DNA of 64,000 bases from Marinibactrum halimedae (GCF_021234875.1 NZ_JAJQVM010000023.1:1-64000); one strand, 5' to 3'. Shown: positions 18,311 to 28,925, counted from the stretch's first letter. Program-made: numbers and translations. The notes: generated by a model not told the origin, from the sequence alone.

Positions 18311-21097
18311 TTATTTCTGATACCAGAATCGTCGATGGGCATCGCGTGCTCTTTTCACCGTCATTGTACCTTGTGCATTCCACTCAAATTCAATAGCGCC
18401 TTCTGTAGCGGTTGTGAAAAGCTCCGGCGGAACAGGCTGTTCATGATATCGTTCGATCACCTTCATCGATGGGTGGCCGTATCGATTACGATAACCACTG
18501 GAAAAAACGACATGTGTGGGGGCAAAAGCCGATAACAAACGATGACTGGAAGAGGTATTGCTCCCATGATGGGGCGCCACTAGAACACTCTGTTCAATCT
18601 TACCGCCTTCATCAAGCCCATCTCCCACTTTGGACTCATCTTCCTCTTCGGATAACTCTTCTGATAAATAGGCAGCTACTAAAAACCACTCTACTGCTTT
18701 ACTTATATCCCCAGGAATCCATACCCTAGTTGTTTTGTAGCGCAGCTCAAGAACACACGATTGGTCATTCGACTTTAACGGGGTTGCTAACTTTCGTAGC
18801 ATTTTATCAGAGAGTGAAGAGCTACTATGCCCCCATGAATTGTCTTTTAAGGGCCAAAGCACACGAATCTTAACCTCACCCCATTGCCACACTTGGCCCG
18901 CCCAACAATGACCAGACTCAACCGACAAGCGTTTAGGCTCCCCTGAACTAAATTGCTGAACATCCACCATGGCCCTGAGTTCTGGTAACCCACCGGCATG
19001 ATCAAGATCACCATGGCTTATAATGACGTGATTTAAAGAAGTAATGCCTTCTCGCCTTAAGTAAGGGCCAACAATCCCTTCTGCAGCCGTAAACGACTCA
19101 CTGTATGCTGGGCCAGAGTCGTACAGTAGCACTTGATTGTGAACCTGAATCACCACAGATAAGCCTTGACCCACATCCATCACCGTCATCTTAAGTAATG
19201 GGGGTTTCTTCTCAAACCCCTTAACACTGAATATCAGCAGTATCACGCCCAGACACTTGAGCAATCTTAATCCCGGAGGCAGAAAAATGAGTGGCACGGT
19301 CAAAACAATCAACCACCACCCAAGCCAGGCAAATCCAGTCGCCAACACAATCGGCTCCGAAAGTGGTGTACTCGATAGCCATTCGATAACAGGCCAAGGC
19401 ACGCTCATCCCATTAGCCACCACACCAATAAAATCAATACCCCAATCACTGCTTGGAAACAGCATCGCAAGCGACATCGCCCCTAACACAGCCGGTACAA
19501 AAAATAGGGATACCACCGGAATTGCCAGCAAATTCGCCACCGGACTGATGCCACTCTGAGGAACACCGAGTAACGAAGACGGCAAGAGCATTAACCCCGT
19601 AATGTAGAGCTGGGCAATGACGAGGAGTGACAAGGGTCGCCCTAAGCGGCGGACGAGAAAAGAACTTTGATGCTGTAAATTGATTCGGCCCTGGCTAGCC
19701 CCAATCAAAATAACCACAACAAGAAAAGACATCCAAAAACCTGAACTGTGCCCCGCCAATGGATCAATCATCAATACGATGGCGGCGGCCAACCAAAATC
19801 CCATCCAAGGCCGATGAAATCCTCCTCTCATCCACATGACATTGGCAACCACAACCATGATCAATGCGCGTTGAGTGGGAACCGTAAATCCAGCGAGTAA
19901 CGCATAAGCCAATGCACAAACAATAGAGAAAAGGGCTGGAGTCGCTTTGTAAGCCAGTACACTTCTTAACACCATCACTGGTAATAAAGACAAAGTTCGT
20001 TGGGCTACACGGCCAATTATCAAACCCAATCCCGCCGCCAAACCGATATGCAATCCAGAAATCGCAAGTAAGTGAACTAACCCCGTACGCTGTAATACCT
20101 CCCATTGACCTTCAGATAAGTAAGACCTGTCGCCAATAGACAAGGCCAATATCGGCCCAAGCATATCTGCAAGATGTATTGCCTCACCAGATCGTTCGAC
20201 TAAGCGCTGCCGCCATTCAAAACGCCACCGATCCACACGACTTAAGCAATGCAGAAACACCCATTGCACTGAACTTGTTTTGAGTGAATTTCGAGAATCC
20301 TGTGCAGCCCCCTCTTCAAAAGAAAAATCAGACCAAAATAGAGGCATTACCGGCTCGGCTGTCACAGCCTTAGATGACCCTGCCTCAGATGAAGCTTTAG
20401 GCACCACATACCCTATTGCACCAATGCCCTGTTGCAATAACCAACGCTGGTAATCAAAACCCCCCGGATTTACAAATCCTCGCGGAGTTTTCAAACGTGT
20501 ACTGAAACGAATAACCTGCCCAGGTATTGGAACGGATGAAGACTGGGCACTGACTCTAAGCCTTTGCGGAAACGGGTTATTAGATTGGCCTTTTTCGGAT
20601 CTTCCTTTTAGTCGCTTTTGTATTAACAGCACTTCAATATTAAAAGTGGCTCGATACAATGAGGGCTTAAAGAAGCTCACCGGAGAATCTTTCAAAACAG
20701 TTGAAACGGGTGACTTTTCAGCCACCGAATGAAGGATAGGTAAGCCTGAGACCATCCCGACAATATCGTAAGTTCCACTCTCCGACTCCGGCAGCTGTCC
20801 TTGTATCATTCGATACCCGCTCCAGACACCCCATAACCCACCCAACAAAAATACACCCACAAGCATTATCCACTTACCTATCTCTTGATGATGGTTATCG
20901 CACCAACTGAACCCCACTTGCTTGATATAAACCCCACCACCAATCAAACATACGGTAAAAATCAATGCCCCAATACTTTCATAAACACTGGGTAGACTCG
21001 CCAAACGACTTGCGCAAAAAACACCTACGCAGAAGACTGCCAAGTAACACGAAATTGATATCGCACTCCAATTAATCAGTGTTTTAAATTTCAACAT
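18311..21097 (-). CDS. comEC: ComEC/Rec2 DNA-uptake channel
   Basis: Inner-membrane protein that passes single-stranded DNA into the cytoplasm during natural transformation. The 928 aa have the full layout: N-terminal membrane/OB region, the Competence domain with many helices (LLAISGLHIGLAAGLG in the middle), and a C-terminal metallo-beta-lactamase-like domain with SHGDLDHAGG and a later APHHGSNTSS. The frame is intact, so uptake ability is plausible, which matters beside an integron because uptake can bring in cassettes. No other competence gene is in the window. Confidence 0.94.
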   Translation of the reverse strand: MLKFKTLINWSAISISCYLAVFCVGVFCASRLASLPSVYESIGALIFTVCLIGGGVYIKQVGFSWCDNHHQEIGKWIMLVGVFLLGGLWGVWSGYRMIQGQLPESESGTYDIVGMVSGLPILHSVAEKSPVSTVLKDSPVSFFKPSLYRATFNIEVLLIQKRLKGRSEKGQSNNPFPQRLRVSAQSSSVPIPGQVIRFSTRLKTPRGFVNPGGFDYQRWLLQQGIGAIGYVVPKASSEAGSSKAVTAEPVMPLFWSDFSFEEGAAQDSRNSLKTSSVQWVFLHCLSRVDRWRFEWRQRLVERSGEAIHLADMLGPILALSIGDRSYLSEGQWEVLQRTGLVHLLAISGLHIGLAAGLGLIIGRVAQRTLSLLPVMVLRSVLAYKATPALFSIVCALAYALLAGFTVPTQRALIMVVVANVMWMRGGFHRPWMGFWLAAAIVLMIDPLAGHSSGFWMSFLVVVILIGASQGRINLQHQSSFLVRRLGRPLSLLVIAQLYITGLMLLPSSLLGVPQSGISPVANLLAIPVVSLFFVPAVLGAMSLAMLFPSSDWGIDFIGVVANGMSVPWPVIEWLSSTPLSEPIVLATGFAWLGWWLIVLTVPLIFLPPGLRLLKCLGVILLIFSVKGFEKKPPLLKMTVMDVGQGLSVVIQVHNQVLLYDSGPAYSESFTAAEGIVGPYLRREGITSLNHVIISHGDLDHAGGLPELRAMVDVQQFSSGEPKRLSVESGHCWAGQVWQWGEVKIRVLWPLKDNSWGHSSSSLSDKMLRKLATPLKSNDQSCVLELRYKTTRVWIPGDISKAVEWFLVAAYLSEELSEEEDESKVGDGLDEGGKIEQSVLVAPHHGSNTSSSHRLLSAFAPTHVVFSSGYRNRYGHPSMKVIERYHEQPVPPELFTTATEGAIEFEWNAQGTMTVKRARDAHRRFWYQK

Positions 21098-21180
21098 TAA
21101 AGTTTTTTAAAAGGATTTGAGTGACATACCATTAAGACATAGCCATATCTTGTGAATTAGAAAGAGTTGAAGCAGACCAT

Positions 21181-21208
21181 ATTAGTACATAAAAATTAGT
21201 ACATAGTC
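21181..21208. repeat. Two 14-bp tandem units
   Basis: ATTAGTACATAAAA (21181-21194) and ATTAGTACATAGTC (21195-21208) lie in the 234-bp gap between divergent comEC and the DUF2062 gene, where both promoters should be. Confidence 0.6.
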
Positions 21209-21331
21209 CGTACAGCCCCCAAAAGACAGAGCCGTCAGAGAAATGAAATACAAAAATAAGGAAGAAGTATTTGGAGCAACATTTAAATCAGTGCATAATG
21301 GCGCGCTATTTGATTCGGCCCCTGAGTAGCA

Positions 21332-21859
21332 ATGGCAAGAAAGATTTTAAAGCGCTGGATGCCCGATCCTTCCAAAGTAAGGGAGATGAAAGCACTGCAA
21401 TTCTTAGGCGATGTTATACACGATCCCAACCTGTTCCACTTAAATCGCCACTCTGTATCCGTTGCCTTTTTTTTCGGTATTTTCATTGCGTTTTTGCCCA
21501 TACCTGGACAAATGATTCTCGCAGCAGTGGCTTCGATTATTTTCCATTGCAATCTACCCATTACCGTCGCCTTGGTATGGATTTCCAATCCTATTACTAT
21601 GGCTCCCCTGTTTTTTGCGACTTATAAATTTGGCACGTGGCTACTTGGAACCCCTATAGAGGAGTTTCATTTTGAAATGTCATGGTCATGGCTGAGAGAA
21701 GAAGTCATGACCATATGGCAGCCCTTATTAGTGGGGTCTCTTTTAACAGGCATCATCTCGGGAACACTTGGATACTTATCTATGCAGGCCTTCTGGCGCT
21801 GGCAAGTTGTCAGGCACTGGAACAAGCGGAAGAAACTAAGAGAAAACCCAAAGGCTTAA
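21332..21859 (+). CDS. DUF2062 membrane protein
   Basis: A 175-aa inner-membrane protein of unknown function in the DUF2062 family. A short basic N-terminus is followed by hydrophobic segments (VAFFFGIFIAFLPIPGQM, then further ones near 75-100 and 135-155) and the characteristic ISNPITMAPLFF loop, ending in a very basic tail. The start at 21332 is chosen because an upstream alternative adds no family-like sequence. It is transcribed convergently with rplS and shares its terminator. Confidence 0.85.
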   Translation: MARKILKRWMPDPSKVREMKALQFLGDVIHDPNLFHLNRHSVSVAFFFGIFIAFLPIPGQMILAAVASIIFHCNLPITVALVWISNPITMAPLFFATYKFGTWLLGTPIEEFHFEMSWSWLREEVMTIWQPLLVGSLLTGIISGTLGYLSMQAFWRWQVVRHWNKRKKLRENPKA

Positions 21860-21871
21860 AGGCAAATAAAA

Positions 21872-21910
21872 GACATAAAAAAACCGGGATAAACCCGGTT
21901 TTTTTATGTC
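21872..21910. terminator. Bidirectional terminator between DUF2062 gene and rplS
   Basis: A perfect 17-bp stem: the left arm 21872-21888 ends in AACCGGG, the right arm 21894-21910 begins CCCGGTT, with a 5-base loop and A/T runs on both sides. It ends both the DUF2062 transcript and the ffh-rplS ribosomal operon. Confidence 0.93.
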
Positions 21911-21920
21911 TATGCACTTA

Positions 21921-22271
21921 TTAGTTAAGCTTCTCTTTGATTCGAGCAGCCTTACCAGTAAGATCGCGAAGATAATACAACTTCGCTTGACGAACATCAC
22001 CACGACGCTTAACAGTGACGCTGTCTACCAGCGGGCTGTGAGTTTGGAAAGTACGCTCTACACCAACACCGTGAGAAATCTTACGAACGGTGAAGGCAGA
22101 ATTCAATCCACGGTTGCGCTTACCAATCACAACACCTTCAAAAGCCTGAAGACGCTCACGCGAACCTTCTTTTACTTTTACTTGAACAACAACGGTATCA
22201 CCAGGTGCGAACTCGGGTACATCCTTCTTTAGCTGTTCATTTTCCAGCTCTTGAATAATTTTGTTGGTCAT
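21921..22271 (-). CDS. rplS: Ribosomal protein L19
   Basis: Large-subunit ribosomal protein at the 30S-50S interface, 116 aa. Typical landmarks are [29 protein letters not shown] and [16 protein letters not shown]. It is the last gene of the rpsP-rimM-trmD-rplS operon. Confidence 0.98.
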   Translation of the reverse strand: MTNKIIQELENEQLKKDVPEFAPGDTVVVQVKVKEGSRERLQAFEGVVIGKRNRGLNSAFTVRKISHGVGVERTFQTHSPLVDSVTVKRRGDVRQAKLYYLRDLTGKAARIKEKLN

Positions 22272-22324
22272 TTTTTGCTCCTAAATAGCAAATCTCATTG
22301 TGTAGCTTCTCAGCTATACGAAAC

Positions 22325-23092
22325 TCAGTCTTGAGTACAATCTTTCGAATTATACTCATCGAGCAGTCGCTGCTGCTCTGCAGAAAGCTGTTTGCGGCTC
22401 AATAAATCCGGCCTTCGCTCTTGTGTACGAACTAACGATTGTTGCAGGCGCCACTGCCGTATCCTTTCATGATTGCCAGACAAAAGAACTTCTGGCACAG
22501 CGCAATCATTGTAGATTTCTGGTCGAGTATAATGCGGACAATCCAAAAGCCCTTCACTGAAAGAGTCTTCATTAGCAGAGTCCACATGCCCAAGCACGCC
22601 AGGCAATAAGCGCATTACCGCGTCCATGATCACCATCGCCCCAAGCTCACCTCCACTGAGGACATAATCACCAATGGAAATTTCTTGGTCTACCTGAGCC
22701 TCAATCAGACGCTCATCAATGCCTTCATAACGCCCAGCGATCAAGACAAAATTCCCGCTATCGGCAAGCACTTGCGCTTGAGCCTGATGAAACACCTGGC
22801 CTTGTGGCGACAAATAAATCACCTTGGCACTCACTGAATCAGAACCTTCGGACGCCCATTGCTTTGCAGCAGCGATAGCATCACTTAACGGTTGGATCAT
22901 CATCAACATGCCAGGCCCGCCACCGTAAGGACGATCATCAACGGTCTGATGTTTATCAGCAGTGTAATCCCGAGGATTCCAGCAGCGCACTTCCAGAATC
23001 TGTTGCTTAACGGCTCGACCACTAACGCCAAAGTCCGTTAGAGCTGATAACATTTCTGGAAACAGTGTCACCACTGCAATTCGCTTAACCAC
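22325..23092 (-). CDS. trmD: tRNA (guanine-N1)-methyltransferase
   Basis: SAM-dependent SPOUT methyltransferase that makes m1G37 in tRNAs reading CNN codons and keeps the reading frame. The 255 aa include the N-terminal [20 protein letters not shown], and the trefoil-knot SAM site [13 protein letters not shown] with [11 protein letters not shown]. Operon position between rimM and rplS is conserved. Confidence 0.98.
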   Translation of the reverse strand: MVKRIAVVTLFPEMLSALTDFGVSGRAVKQQILEVRCWNPRDYTADKHQTVDDRPYGGGPGMLMMIQPLSDAIAAAKQWASEGSDSVSAKVIYLSPQGQVFHQAQAQVLADSGNFVLIAGRYEGIDERLIEAQVDQEISIGDYVLSGGELGAMVIMDAVMRLLPGVLGHVDSANEDSFSEGLLDCPHYTRPEIYNDCAVPEVLLSGNHERIRQWRLQQSLVRTQERRPDLLSRKQLSAEQQRLLDEYNSKDCTQD

Positions 23093-23144
23093 CTATACCC
23101 TCATTGATTGCACTGTACCGCTGTAAACACAACAACTGGAATCT

Positions 23145-23681
23145 CTAAAAATCTGGATCCCAGTCTACGGTGATCATCTGTTTTTCCAAGTCAACATTTA
23201 GCACATACTGACCGGGCACATAAGGGATAAGACGCTCTCGTGTATCAATGCTCTGCGTGTCGCCAGCAACAGATAAAACATCATTTGCACCTGTTTCAAT
23301 CACCTTGCTCACAATACCAAGATCACGTTCAGTGTTATTGAAAACAGTCACAACCCTTAAGTCATGCAGTTGAATCCAGTAGAACTCACCCTCGGGCAGC
23401 TCAGGTAAACTGCTTCGCTCAATTGCAATGGCAACTTGTGACAGAGACTGCGCTTCATCTCTATCGTCAATACCTGCGATATGAGCAATAAAGCCTGCTC
23501 CTTGGGCTCGAAAATCATCGATTTCAACTTGTTTAACGCCATGCTTGGTTTTCAACCACCATGGCGAGTACTCGAAGATTTTGCTGTCCGGATCAGTATC
23601 TGATCGAACCTTAACCCAGCCTTTCACCCCGTATACACCGGTAATTTTACCGACGGAGATGAGATTTGAGCGCTTTTTCAT
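23145..23681 (-). CDS. rimM: Ribosome maturation factor RimM
   Basis: Assists 30S head assembly, binding S19. The N-terminal beta-barrel has GKITGVYGVKGWVKV and the PRC-barrel carries FYWIQLHDLRVV. I prefer ATG 23681 (MKKRSNLI), with AGGTGG just upstream; an in-frame GTG six bases earlier would overlap that ribosome site. The 178-aa length is typical. Confidence 0.96.
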   Translation of the reverse strand: MKKRSNLISVGKITGVYGVKGWVKVRSDTDPDSKIFEYSPWWLKTKHGVKQVEIDDFRAQGAGFIAHIAGIDDRDEAQSLSQVAIAIERSSLPELPEGEFYWIQLHDLRVVTVFNNTERDLGIVSKVIETGANDVLSVAGDTQSIDTRERLIPYVPGQYVLNVDLEKQMITVDWDPDF

Positions 23682-23769
23682 TACCACCTATCAGGTACTG
23701 ATTAATTAGTTCAATGACTTTGATTCAGCCATTTTTTACAAAAACGTTACGGATAAAGCGAGACAATAC

Positions 23770-24021
23770 TTACGCTGCTGCTTTTGCAGCTTCTTTCAAC
23801 AACTTGCTTACGCGATCAGAAACCTGTGCGCCTTGAGCAATCCAGTGATCGACGCGAGCCGCATCCACACGAAGACGCTCTTCTTGGCCACGAGCAATTG
23901 GGTTAAAGAAACCAACACGCTCAATGAAACGGCCATCACGAGCATTACGGCTGTCGGTAACAGTCAGGTGATAGAACGGACGCTTTTTAGAACCACCACG
24001 GGCTAAACGAATGCTTACCAT
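23770..24021 (-). CDS. rpsP: Ribosomal protein S16
   Basis: Small-subunit ribosomal protein, 83 aa, first gene of the rpsP-rimM-trmD-rplS operon. The N-terminus [19 protein letters not shown] is diagnostic and fixes the start at 24021, preceded by the ribosome site GGAAAG; the longer open frame upstream is not coding. The alanine- and lysine-rich tail is normal. Confidence 0.98.
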   Translation of the reverse strand: MVSIRLARGGSKKRPFYHLTVTDSRNARDGRFIERVGFFNPIARGQEERLRVDAARVDHWIAQGAQVSDRVSKLLKEAAKAAA

Positions 24022-24216
24022 GTAAGTCTTTCCTGTTTGTCTGATTTTTTGCGTTGCCTCACGGCAAGACAAGACATTTATTACTACTTTTACAGCCCCA
24101 AACATACAGGGACTGCCCTAAAGGGCGCTGGATTATAGTGAAACCATACTAAAATGTATAGATAGACCTTATCTCCAGTGCCTTAAAACAACCTAAAATG
24201 GAAGATAAAAACTTAA

Positions 24217-25593
24217 TTAGTGACCCATCGTCGGTGGTAGGCCACCACCACCACCCATCATTCCACCCAGACCTCGCATCATTTTTGACATGCCGCCACC
24301 TTTCATTTTTTTCATCATCTTTGCCATTTGCTTGTGCTGCTTTAACAAACGATTCAGATCCTGAATATCGGTGCCGGAACCTTGTGTGATACGACGCTTA
24401 CGGGAACCATTCAAAATTTCTGGGTTTCGTCGCTCATCTGGAGTCATAGAGCTGATCAAGGCTTCCATTTGCTTAAATTGCTTGGTCACATTAGCCTGTT
24501 CTGCCATTTGCGCCACATTACCCATCCCCGGTAATTTCTCAAGCATGGAAGCCATGCCGCCCATATTTGCCATTTGCTGCAACTGATCACGCAAGTCTTC
24601 CAAATCAAACTTTTGGCCTTTTTGAACTTTCTTGACCAGTTTTTCGGCTTTGTCTTTATCGACTTTACGTTCCGCTTCTTCGATAAGCGAAAGTACATCA
24701 CCCATACCCAAAATACGGGAGGCAATACGGTCTGGGTGGAAAGGTTCTAAAGCATCAACCTTTTCACCCACCCCCAAGAATTTAATCGGCTTACCGGTGA
24801 CATGGCGCACAGACAGTGCCGCCCCTCCCCGCGCATCACCATCGGCCTTCGTTAAAATCACCCCTGTTAACGGCAAAGCATCATTGAAGGCTTTTGCAGT
24901 ATTAACGGCATCTTGACCAATCATCGCATCAATCACGAACAAGGTTTCTACCGGATTCACCGCTTTATGAAGGTCTTGGATTTCTGTCATCAACGCTTCA
25001 TCGATATGCAGTCGGCCTGCGGTATCGACAATCACTACATCAAAGAACTGTTTCTTAGCATGAGAAATAGCATTATTGGCAATATCAACCGGCTTTTCTT
25101 CTGGGGTAGAAGGGAAGAAATCGACAGACACCTCATCGGCCAGAGTTTCCAACTGCTTAATGGCAGCAGGGCGATAAACATCAGCACTGACCACCAGTAC
25201 TTTTTTCTTTTCTCTTTCTCTTAAAAAACGAGCAAGCTTTGCCACAGAAGTGGTTTTACCAGCACCTTGTAAGCCCGCCATCAATACCACTGCAGGTGGC
25301 TTAGCAGACAAACTGAGCTGTTCATTGGCCTCACCCATTACAGAGACCAATTCCTTCTCAACTATTTTCAGAAACTGTTGGCCAGGGTTGAGCGCCTTTG
25401 AAATCTGCTGGCCCAAAGCACGACTGCGTACTTGAGCAACAAAATCTTTAACAACGGGAAGGGCGACATCCGCTTCGAGAAGAGCCTTGCGAACTTCACG
25501 CAACGTTTTTTGGATATTCTCATCGGTAATTCGCGCTTTACCCGTAATGGAGCGCAACGACTGGGATAAACGATCGGTTAGGTTATCGAACAT
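24217..25593 (-). CDS. ffh: Signal recognition particle protein
   Basis: GTPase that, with 4.5S RNA, delivers nascent membrane proteins to FtsY and SecYEG. Order: N domain helices (1-85), G domain with GLQGAGKTTSVAKLA (about 107-121), DTAGRLH, TKADGDARGGAAL, then the methionine-rich M domain with the SGSRKRRITQGSG-like RNA-binding motif near 390-400 (here NGSRKRRI). The Gly/Met-rich end MMRGLGGMMGGGGG is usual. 458 aa. Confidence 0.98.
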   Translation of the reverse strand: MFDNLTDRLSQSLRSITGKARITDENIQKTLREVRKALLEADVALPVVKDFVAQVRSRALGQQISKALNPGQQFLKIVEKELVSVMGEANEQLSLSAKPPAVVLMAGLQGAGKTTSVAKLARFLREREKKKVLVVSADVYRPAAIKQLETLADEVSVDFFPSTPEEKPVDIANNAISHAKKQFFDVVIVDTAGRLHIDEALMTEIQDLHKAVNPVETLFVIDAMIGQDAVNTAKAFNDALPLTGVILTKADGDARGGAALSVRHVTGKPIKFLGVGEKVDALEPFHPDRIASRILGMGDVLSLIEEAERKVDKDKAEKLVKKVQKGQKFDLEDLRDQLQQMANMGGMASMLEKLPGMGNVAQMAEQANVTKQFKQMEALISSMTPDERRNPEILNGSRKRRITQGSGTDIQDLNRLLKQHKQMAKMMKKMKGGGMSKMMRGLGGMMGGGGGLPPTMGH

Positions 25594-25860
25594 ATTCGCT
25601 TAACTGCTTTGATTTGTATGGGAAAAATTTAGGCGCAAGTATACTCGATGCACTTATAAATGCACGGTAATTGATTCTTTGGGCAAAATTTCACCAAAAC
25701 AAAAGGTAGATAGGAATAACTTCTATTTAATGCTCGGTTATGACAAACTTTTACTAGATTTAATCGCTAAAAGTGACGTTGATTACTATTTTGCTCGTCA
25801 AAGATTTATTTTTCGTTGAACCACTGGCCCCCTAACCACTGACTTACGATTTTTCGCATT

Positions 25861-26661
25861 ATGATGACACCGGCCATAAATATCGCTGCCACATTTTTAT
25901 ACCTTGCCGCCAGCGCTTACGTTCTAATCGCTCTATTGAAAAAAACCAGTGTTAATAAAGAAGTGCTTATTGGAGTGAGTATAGCGGCGTTAGTGGCCCA
26001 TGGATTTGGAGTGGGAAGCCAGTTATTCACCGAGCACGGATACAACTTAGGCTTCTTTGTCGCTCTATCATTGATTACTTGGGTCGTCAACTTATTAGTC
26101 CTGGTGAGCGGATTGCGTCTGCCATTGCACAATCTCTTTGTATTGCTGTTTCCTCTCTCAGCCGCCATTGTCGTCGCAACCATTGCCGCCCACCAACCAT
26201 TGAAGGCCAATACCAGCCTTACGCCGGGCATGATTAGCCACATATTACTCTCTATTTTGGCATACAGCCTACTGACCATTGCTGCATTTCAATCTTTATT
26301 GCTGGCCTGGCAAAACCACCAGCTTCGCAACAAACATACAATGGGACGCGTCAGACTCCTGCCCCCCCTGCAAACCATGGAAACGCTTCTCTTTGATATG
26401 CTCTGGGCAGGCCAACTTTTTCTTACGATTTCAATCGTTTCAGGCTTTCTCTACCTTGAAGACATGTTTGGACAATCATTAGCGCACAAGACGATTTTAT
26501 CGCTGTTTGCCTGGTGCCTATACTCTATCTTATTGTGGGGTCGACATTGGTTAGGTTGGCGTGGGAATAGTGCCATTCGATGGACACTGGCTGGCTTTTG
26601 TACACTTATGGTGGCCTATTTTGGTAGCAAGCTGGTATTAGAAATTATTCTTGGACGCTAG
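25861..26661 (+). CDS. CcsA/YpjD-type cytochrome c assembly-like membrane protein
   Basis: A 266-aa protein with about eight hydrophobic segments, of the CcsA/ResC-like family; the E. coli relative encoded by the gene next to ffh is YpjD. It probably belongs to the haem-handling superfamily, but a direct role in cytochrome c assembly is not proven. The conserved position divergent from ffh supports orthology. Possible adjacent starts ATG-ATG at 25861 and 25864. The 267-bp gap to ffh should carry both promoters and shows no gene. Confidence 0.87.
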   Translation: MMTPAINIAATFLYLAASAYVLIALLKKTSVNKEVLIGVSIAALVAHGFGVGSQLFTEHGYNLGFFVALSLITWVVNLLVLVSGLRLPLHNLFVLLFPLSAAIVVATIAAHQPLKANTSLTPGMISHILLSILAYSLLTIAAFQSLLLAWQNHQLRNKHTMGRVRLLPPLQTMETLLFDMLWAGQLFLTISIVSGFLYLEDMFGQSLAHKTILSLFAWCLYSILLWGRHWLGWRGNSAIRWTLAGFCTLMVAYFGSKLVLEIILGR

Positions 26662-26666
26662 TTATT

Positions 26667-26780
26667 ATGTTGAAATTGTCTTTACACAATAAGTTAAAAC
26701 AGCATGAACTAAAGCGATACGCAATAAAACAATACCGATTAAAGACTATTGCGATGATCGCGAATCTGTTTCAGTATTAG
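26667..26780 (+). CDS. Possible 37-aa basic small ORF
   Basis: An ATG frame between ypjD-like and corC-like genes encoding a very basic peptide (KQHELKRYAIKQYRLKT within). No clear ribosome site is visible. It may be chance. Confidence 0.15.
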   Translation: MLKLSLHNKLKQHELKRYAIKQYRLKTIAMIANLFQY

Positions 26781-26828
26781 ATTATTCACTTTACCCCTAT
26801 TAACAAACCAAAACAGGTCCTTCCCTGC

Positions 26829-28097
26829 TTGAACGATATCCCTCTTAGCGTACTTTTTGGCGCACTCGCCGGATTAATTGTATTGTCCGGATTTTTCTCA
26901 AGCTCTGAAACTGGCATGATGTCGATCAATCGATATCGACTAAAACACGCCACTAAAAAGGGCGACTCAGATGCGAAACGCGTAGCCGAATTACTCTCAC
27001 GCCCGGATCGGCTGATTGGCGTCATCTTGATTGGCAATAATCTCGTCAATAACTTTGCCGCTGCACTAACGACCATGATTGCCATTCGACTTTATGGCGA
27101 AGGGGCTGTTTGGGCTGCCAGCACACTCCTGACCCTAGTTGTATTAATTTTTGCAGAGGTCACGCCGAAAACCATCGCAGCATTGCACCCTGAAAAAGTG
27201 GCTTACCCTGCCAGCTGGATACTAAGGCCACTGCTGATCCTTCTTTACCCCTTTGTTTTGCTCGTCAACTCCATCTCCAATGCGCTTGCTAAGCTCGCGG
27301 GAGTCAATCCGGATCAAGAACACAAGCAAGACCACCTAAACCCTGAAGAGTTAAGAACGGTTGTTGACGAAGCAGGTGACCTTATTCCTGATCAACATCA
27401 GGGTATGTTGCTTAATGTGCTCGATCTTGAAAAAGCCACTATCGAAGACATCATGATTCCACGCAACGATGTCGTTGGGCTGAATCTGGAGGAAGACATC
27501 TCGGTTCTTATGCAGCAAATTCGCAATTCGGACTACACACGTTTACCTGTGTACGAAGGAGATATTAATAACATTATCGGGACGTTACATTTACGCCATG
27601 TTTCTCGCTTCTTACACGGGGATGATTCAACCGTAACACACGAGGCCATTCGTCGCTTCTCCAAACAACCCTACTTTGTCCCTGAAGGTACACCACTGAG
27701 TACACAACTACTGAATTTTCAGAAAGAAAAACGCCGCATGGCCATCGTGGTTGATGAATACGGCGAAGTACAAGGCATTGTCACCCTTGAAGACCTGCTG
27801 GAAGAAATCGTCGGCGACTTCACAACTAACTCTGCAGAAGAAAATAACGAGTACATCACCGCTTTAGACAGTGACTGGTATGTGATTGATGGAAGTGCCT
27901 CTATTCGTGACATCAATAAACATCTAAATTGGGAGCTGCCCGCTGAAGGACCAAGAACATTGAATGGTGTGGCCTTAGAGTATCTACAAAGTATTCCTGA
28001 TGGCATTGTGGGTTTTGATATGAAGGGTTACCGGCTGGAAGTAATCAGTCTGGATGGTAAGCGCATTGCCTCCGCAAAGGTTCGAAGATTCCCTTAA
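26829..28097 (+). CDS. HlyC/CorC family (CNNM) membrane transporter
   Basis: A 422-aa protein with an N-terminal DUF21/CNNM membrane domain (FSSSETGMMSINRYRLKH, then NNLVNNFAAAL), two CBS domains near 205-325 (IMIPRNDVV, VVDEYGEVQGIVTLEDLLEEIVGD) and a CorC_HlyC C-terminal domain. Family members take part in magnesium or cobalt efflux or homeostasis; the E. coli relative in this place is YfjD. The start is most likely TTG 26829, because no ATG or GTG precedes it after the in-frame stop at 26778 and the resulting N-terminus aligns with homologues. Confidence 0.92.
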   Translation: MNDIPLSVLFGALAGLIVLSGFFSSSETGMMSINRYRLKHATKKGDSDAKRVAELLSRPDRLIGVILIGNNLVNNFAAALTTMIAIRLYGEGAVWAASTLLTLVVLIFAEVTPKTIAALHPEKVAYPASWILRPLLILLYPFVLLVNSISNALAKLAGVNPDQEHKQDHLNPEELRTVVDEAGDLIPDQHQGMLLNVLDLEKATIEDIMIPRNDVVGLNLEEDISVLMQQIRNSDYTRLPVYEGDINNIIGTLHLRHVSRFLHGDDSTVTHEAIRRFSKQPYFVPEGTPLSTQLLNFQKEKRRMAIVVDEYGEVQGIVTLEDLLEEIVGDFTTNSAEENNEYITALDSDWYVIDGSASIRDINKHLNWELPAEGPRTLNGVALEYLQSIPDGIVGFDMKGYRLEVISLDGKRIASAKVRRFP

Positions 28098-28693
28098 CGA
28101 AAAACTCTTTCAGGAGCGCTGCTATGGCGCTCAACCCTCTTACCAAAGCATACTTCCATAAAGTGGGCAATGACCTTAGCGGTAAACCCCCAGATTTCAT
28201 ATCCGTTGTATTCCCACGCCGGCGCCCAATACTCTTTTCCTTGATAGTAAAAAATATCCGTCCGTAAACGAGACTCCTGAGCAAAAAAAGACACCGGCAC
28301 ATGAAAGATCGCGTCTAACTCATTCAAGTTAGGGGTCATTTCAACGGCATGCTCCACCACCCCTACCACCGGCTGAACAGCTATCCCCATACGAGTGTAA
28401 TGGGTTTTCAGCATACCTAAAGGCGTTACCAATTGTTCTGGAAGCGCAATTTCTTCTTCAGATTCCCGTAGGGCCGTCGACACCAAACTCCCATCCCCCT
28501 GCTCCCACTTCCCACCAGGAAATGAAACCTCTCCACTATGGGAATTTAAGTGAGCGGCTCTCTGGGTAAGGACGATACTGGGTTTACTCAACAGGTTCAT
28601 AAGCGCGATTAAAACCGCTGCCTTCCCCGAACCATCGAAAGAATCTTCGTGTGGTGGCAGTTCAATTAAGCTTTTCTGGCAAAAAGAGATCAT
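28094..28693 (-). CDS. CoA pyrophosphatase (NudL-like Nudix hydrolase)
   Basis: Predicted to hydrolyse CoA and its derivatives to phosphopantetheine and 3',5'-ADP. The Nudix box is GG-x5-E-x7-RE-x2-EE, read as GGKWEQGDGSLVSTALRESEEEI, and it is preceded by the CoA-type signature VLTQRAAHLNSHSGEVSFPGG, both in the first half of this 199-aa protein. The 3' end overlaps the 3' end of the convergent corC-like gene by 4 bp. Confidence 0.9.
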   Translation of the reverse strand: MISFCQKSLIELPPHEDSFDGSGKAAVLIALMNLLSKPSIVLTQRAAHLNSHSGEVSFPGGKWEQGDGSLVSTALRESEEEIALPEQLVTPLGMLKTHYTRMGIAVQPVVGVVEHAVEMTPNLNELDAIFHVPVSFFAQESRLRTDIFYYQGKEYWAPAWEYNGYEIWGFTAKVIAHFMEVCFGKRVERHSSAPERVFR

Positions 28694-28925
28694 ATATCAA
28701 TCCGTAGTACATCAATGACACCAACCCAAGCAATACCAGAGAAATATCTGCTTAGATCACCATTATCCGAAACAGCTATCACTTTGACCAATTCATCTCA
28801 GTGGCGCCTAGATCCACAGATAAAAAGGCTATAATAAAATGCTATAACCAAACCAATCACTCCTTGTTAAAATCGTGATCTTGTTGATTACGGCCAAAAT
28901 CGAGCTGTAGTAGTGTGACCGTAGC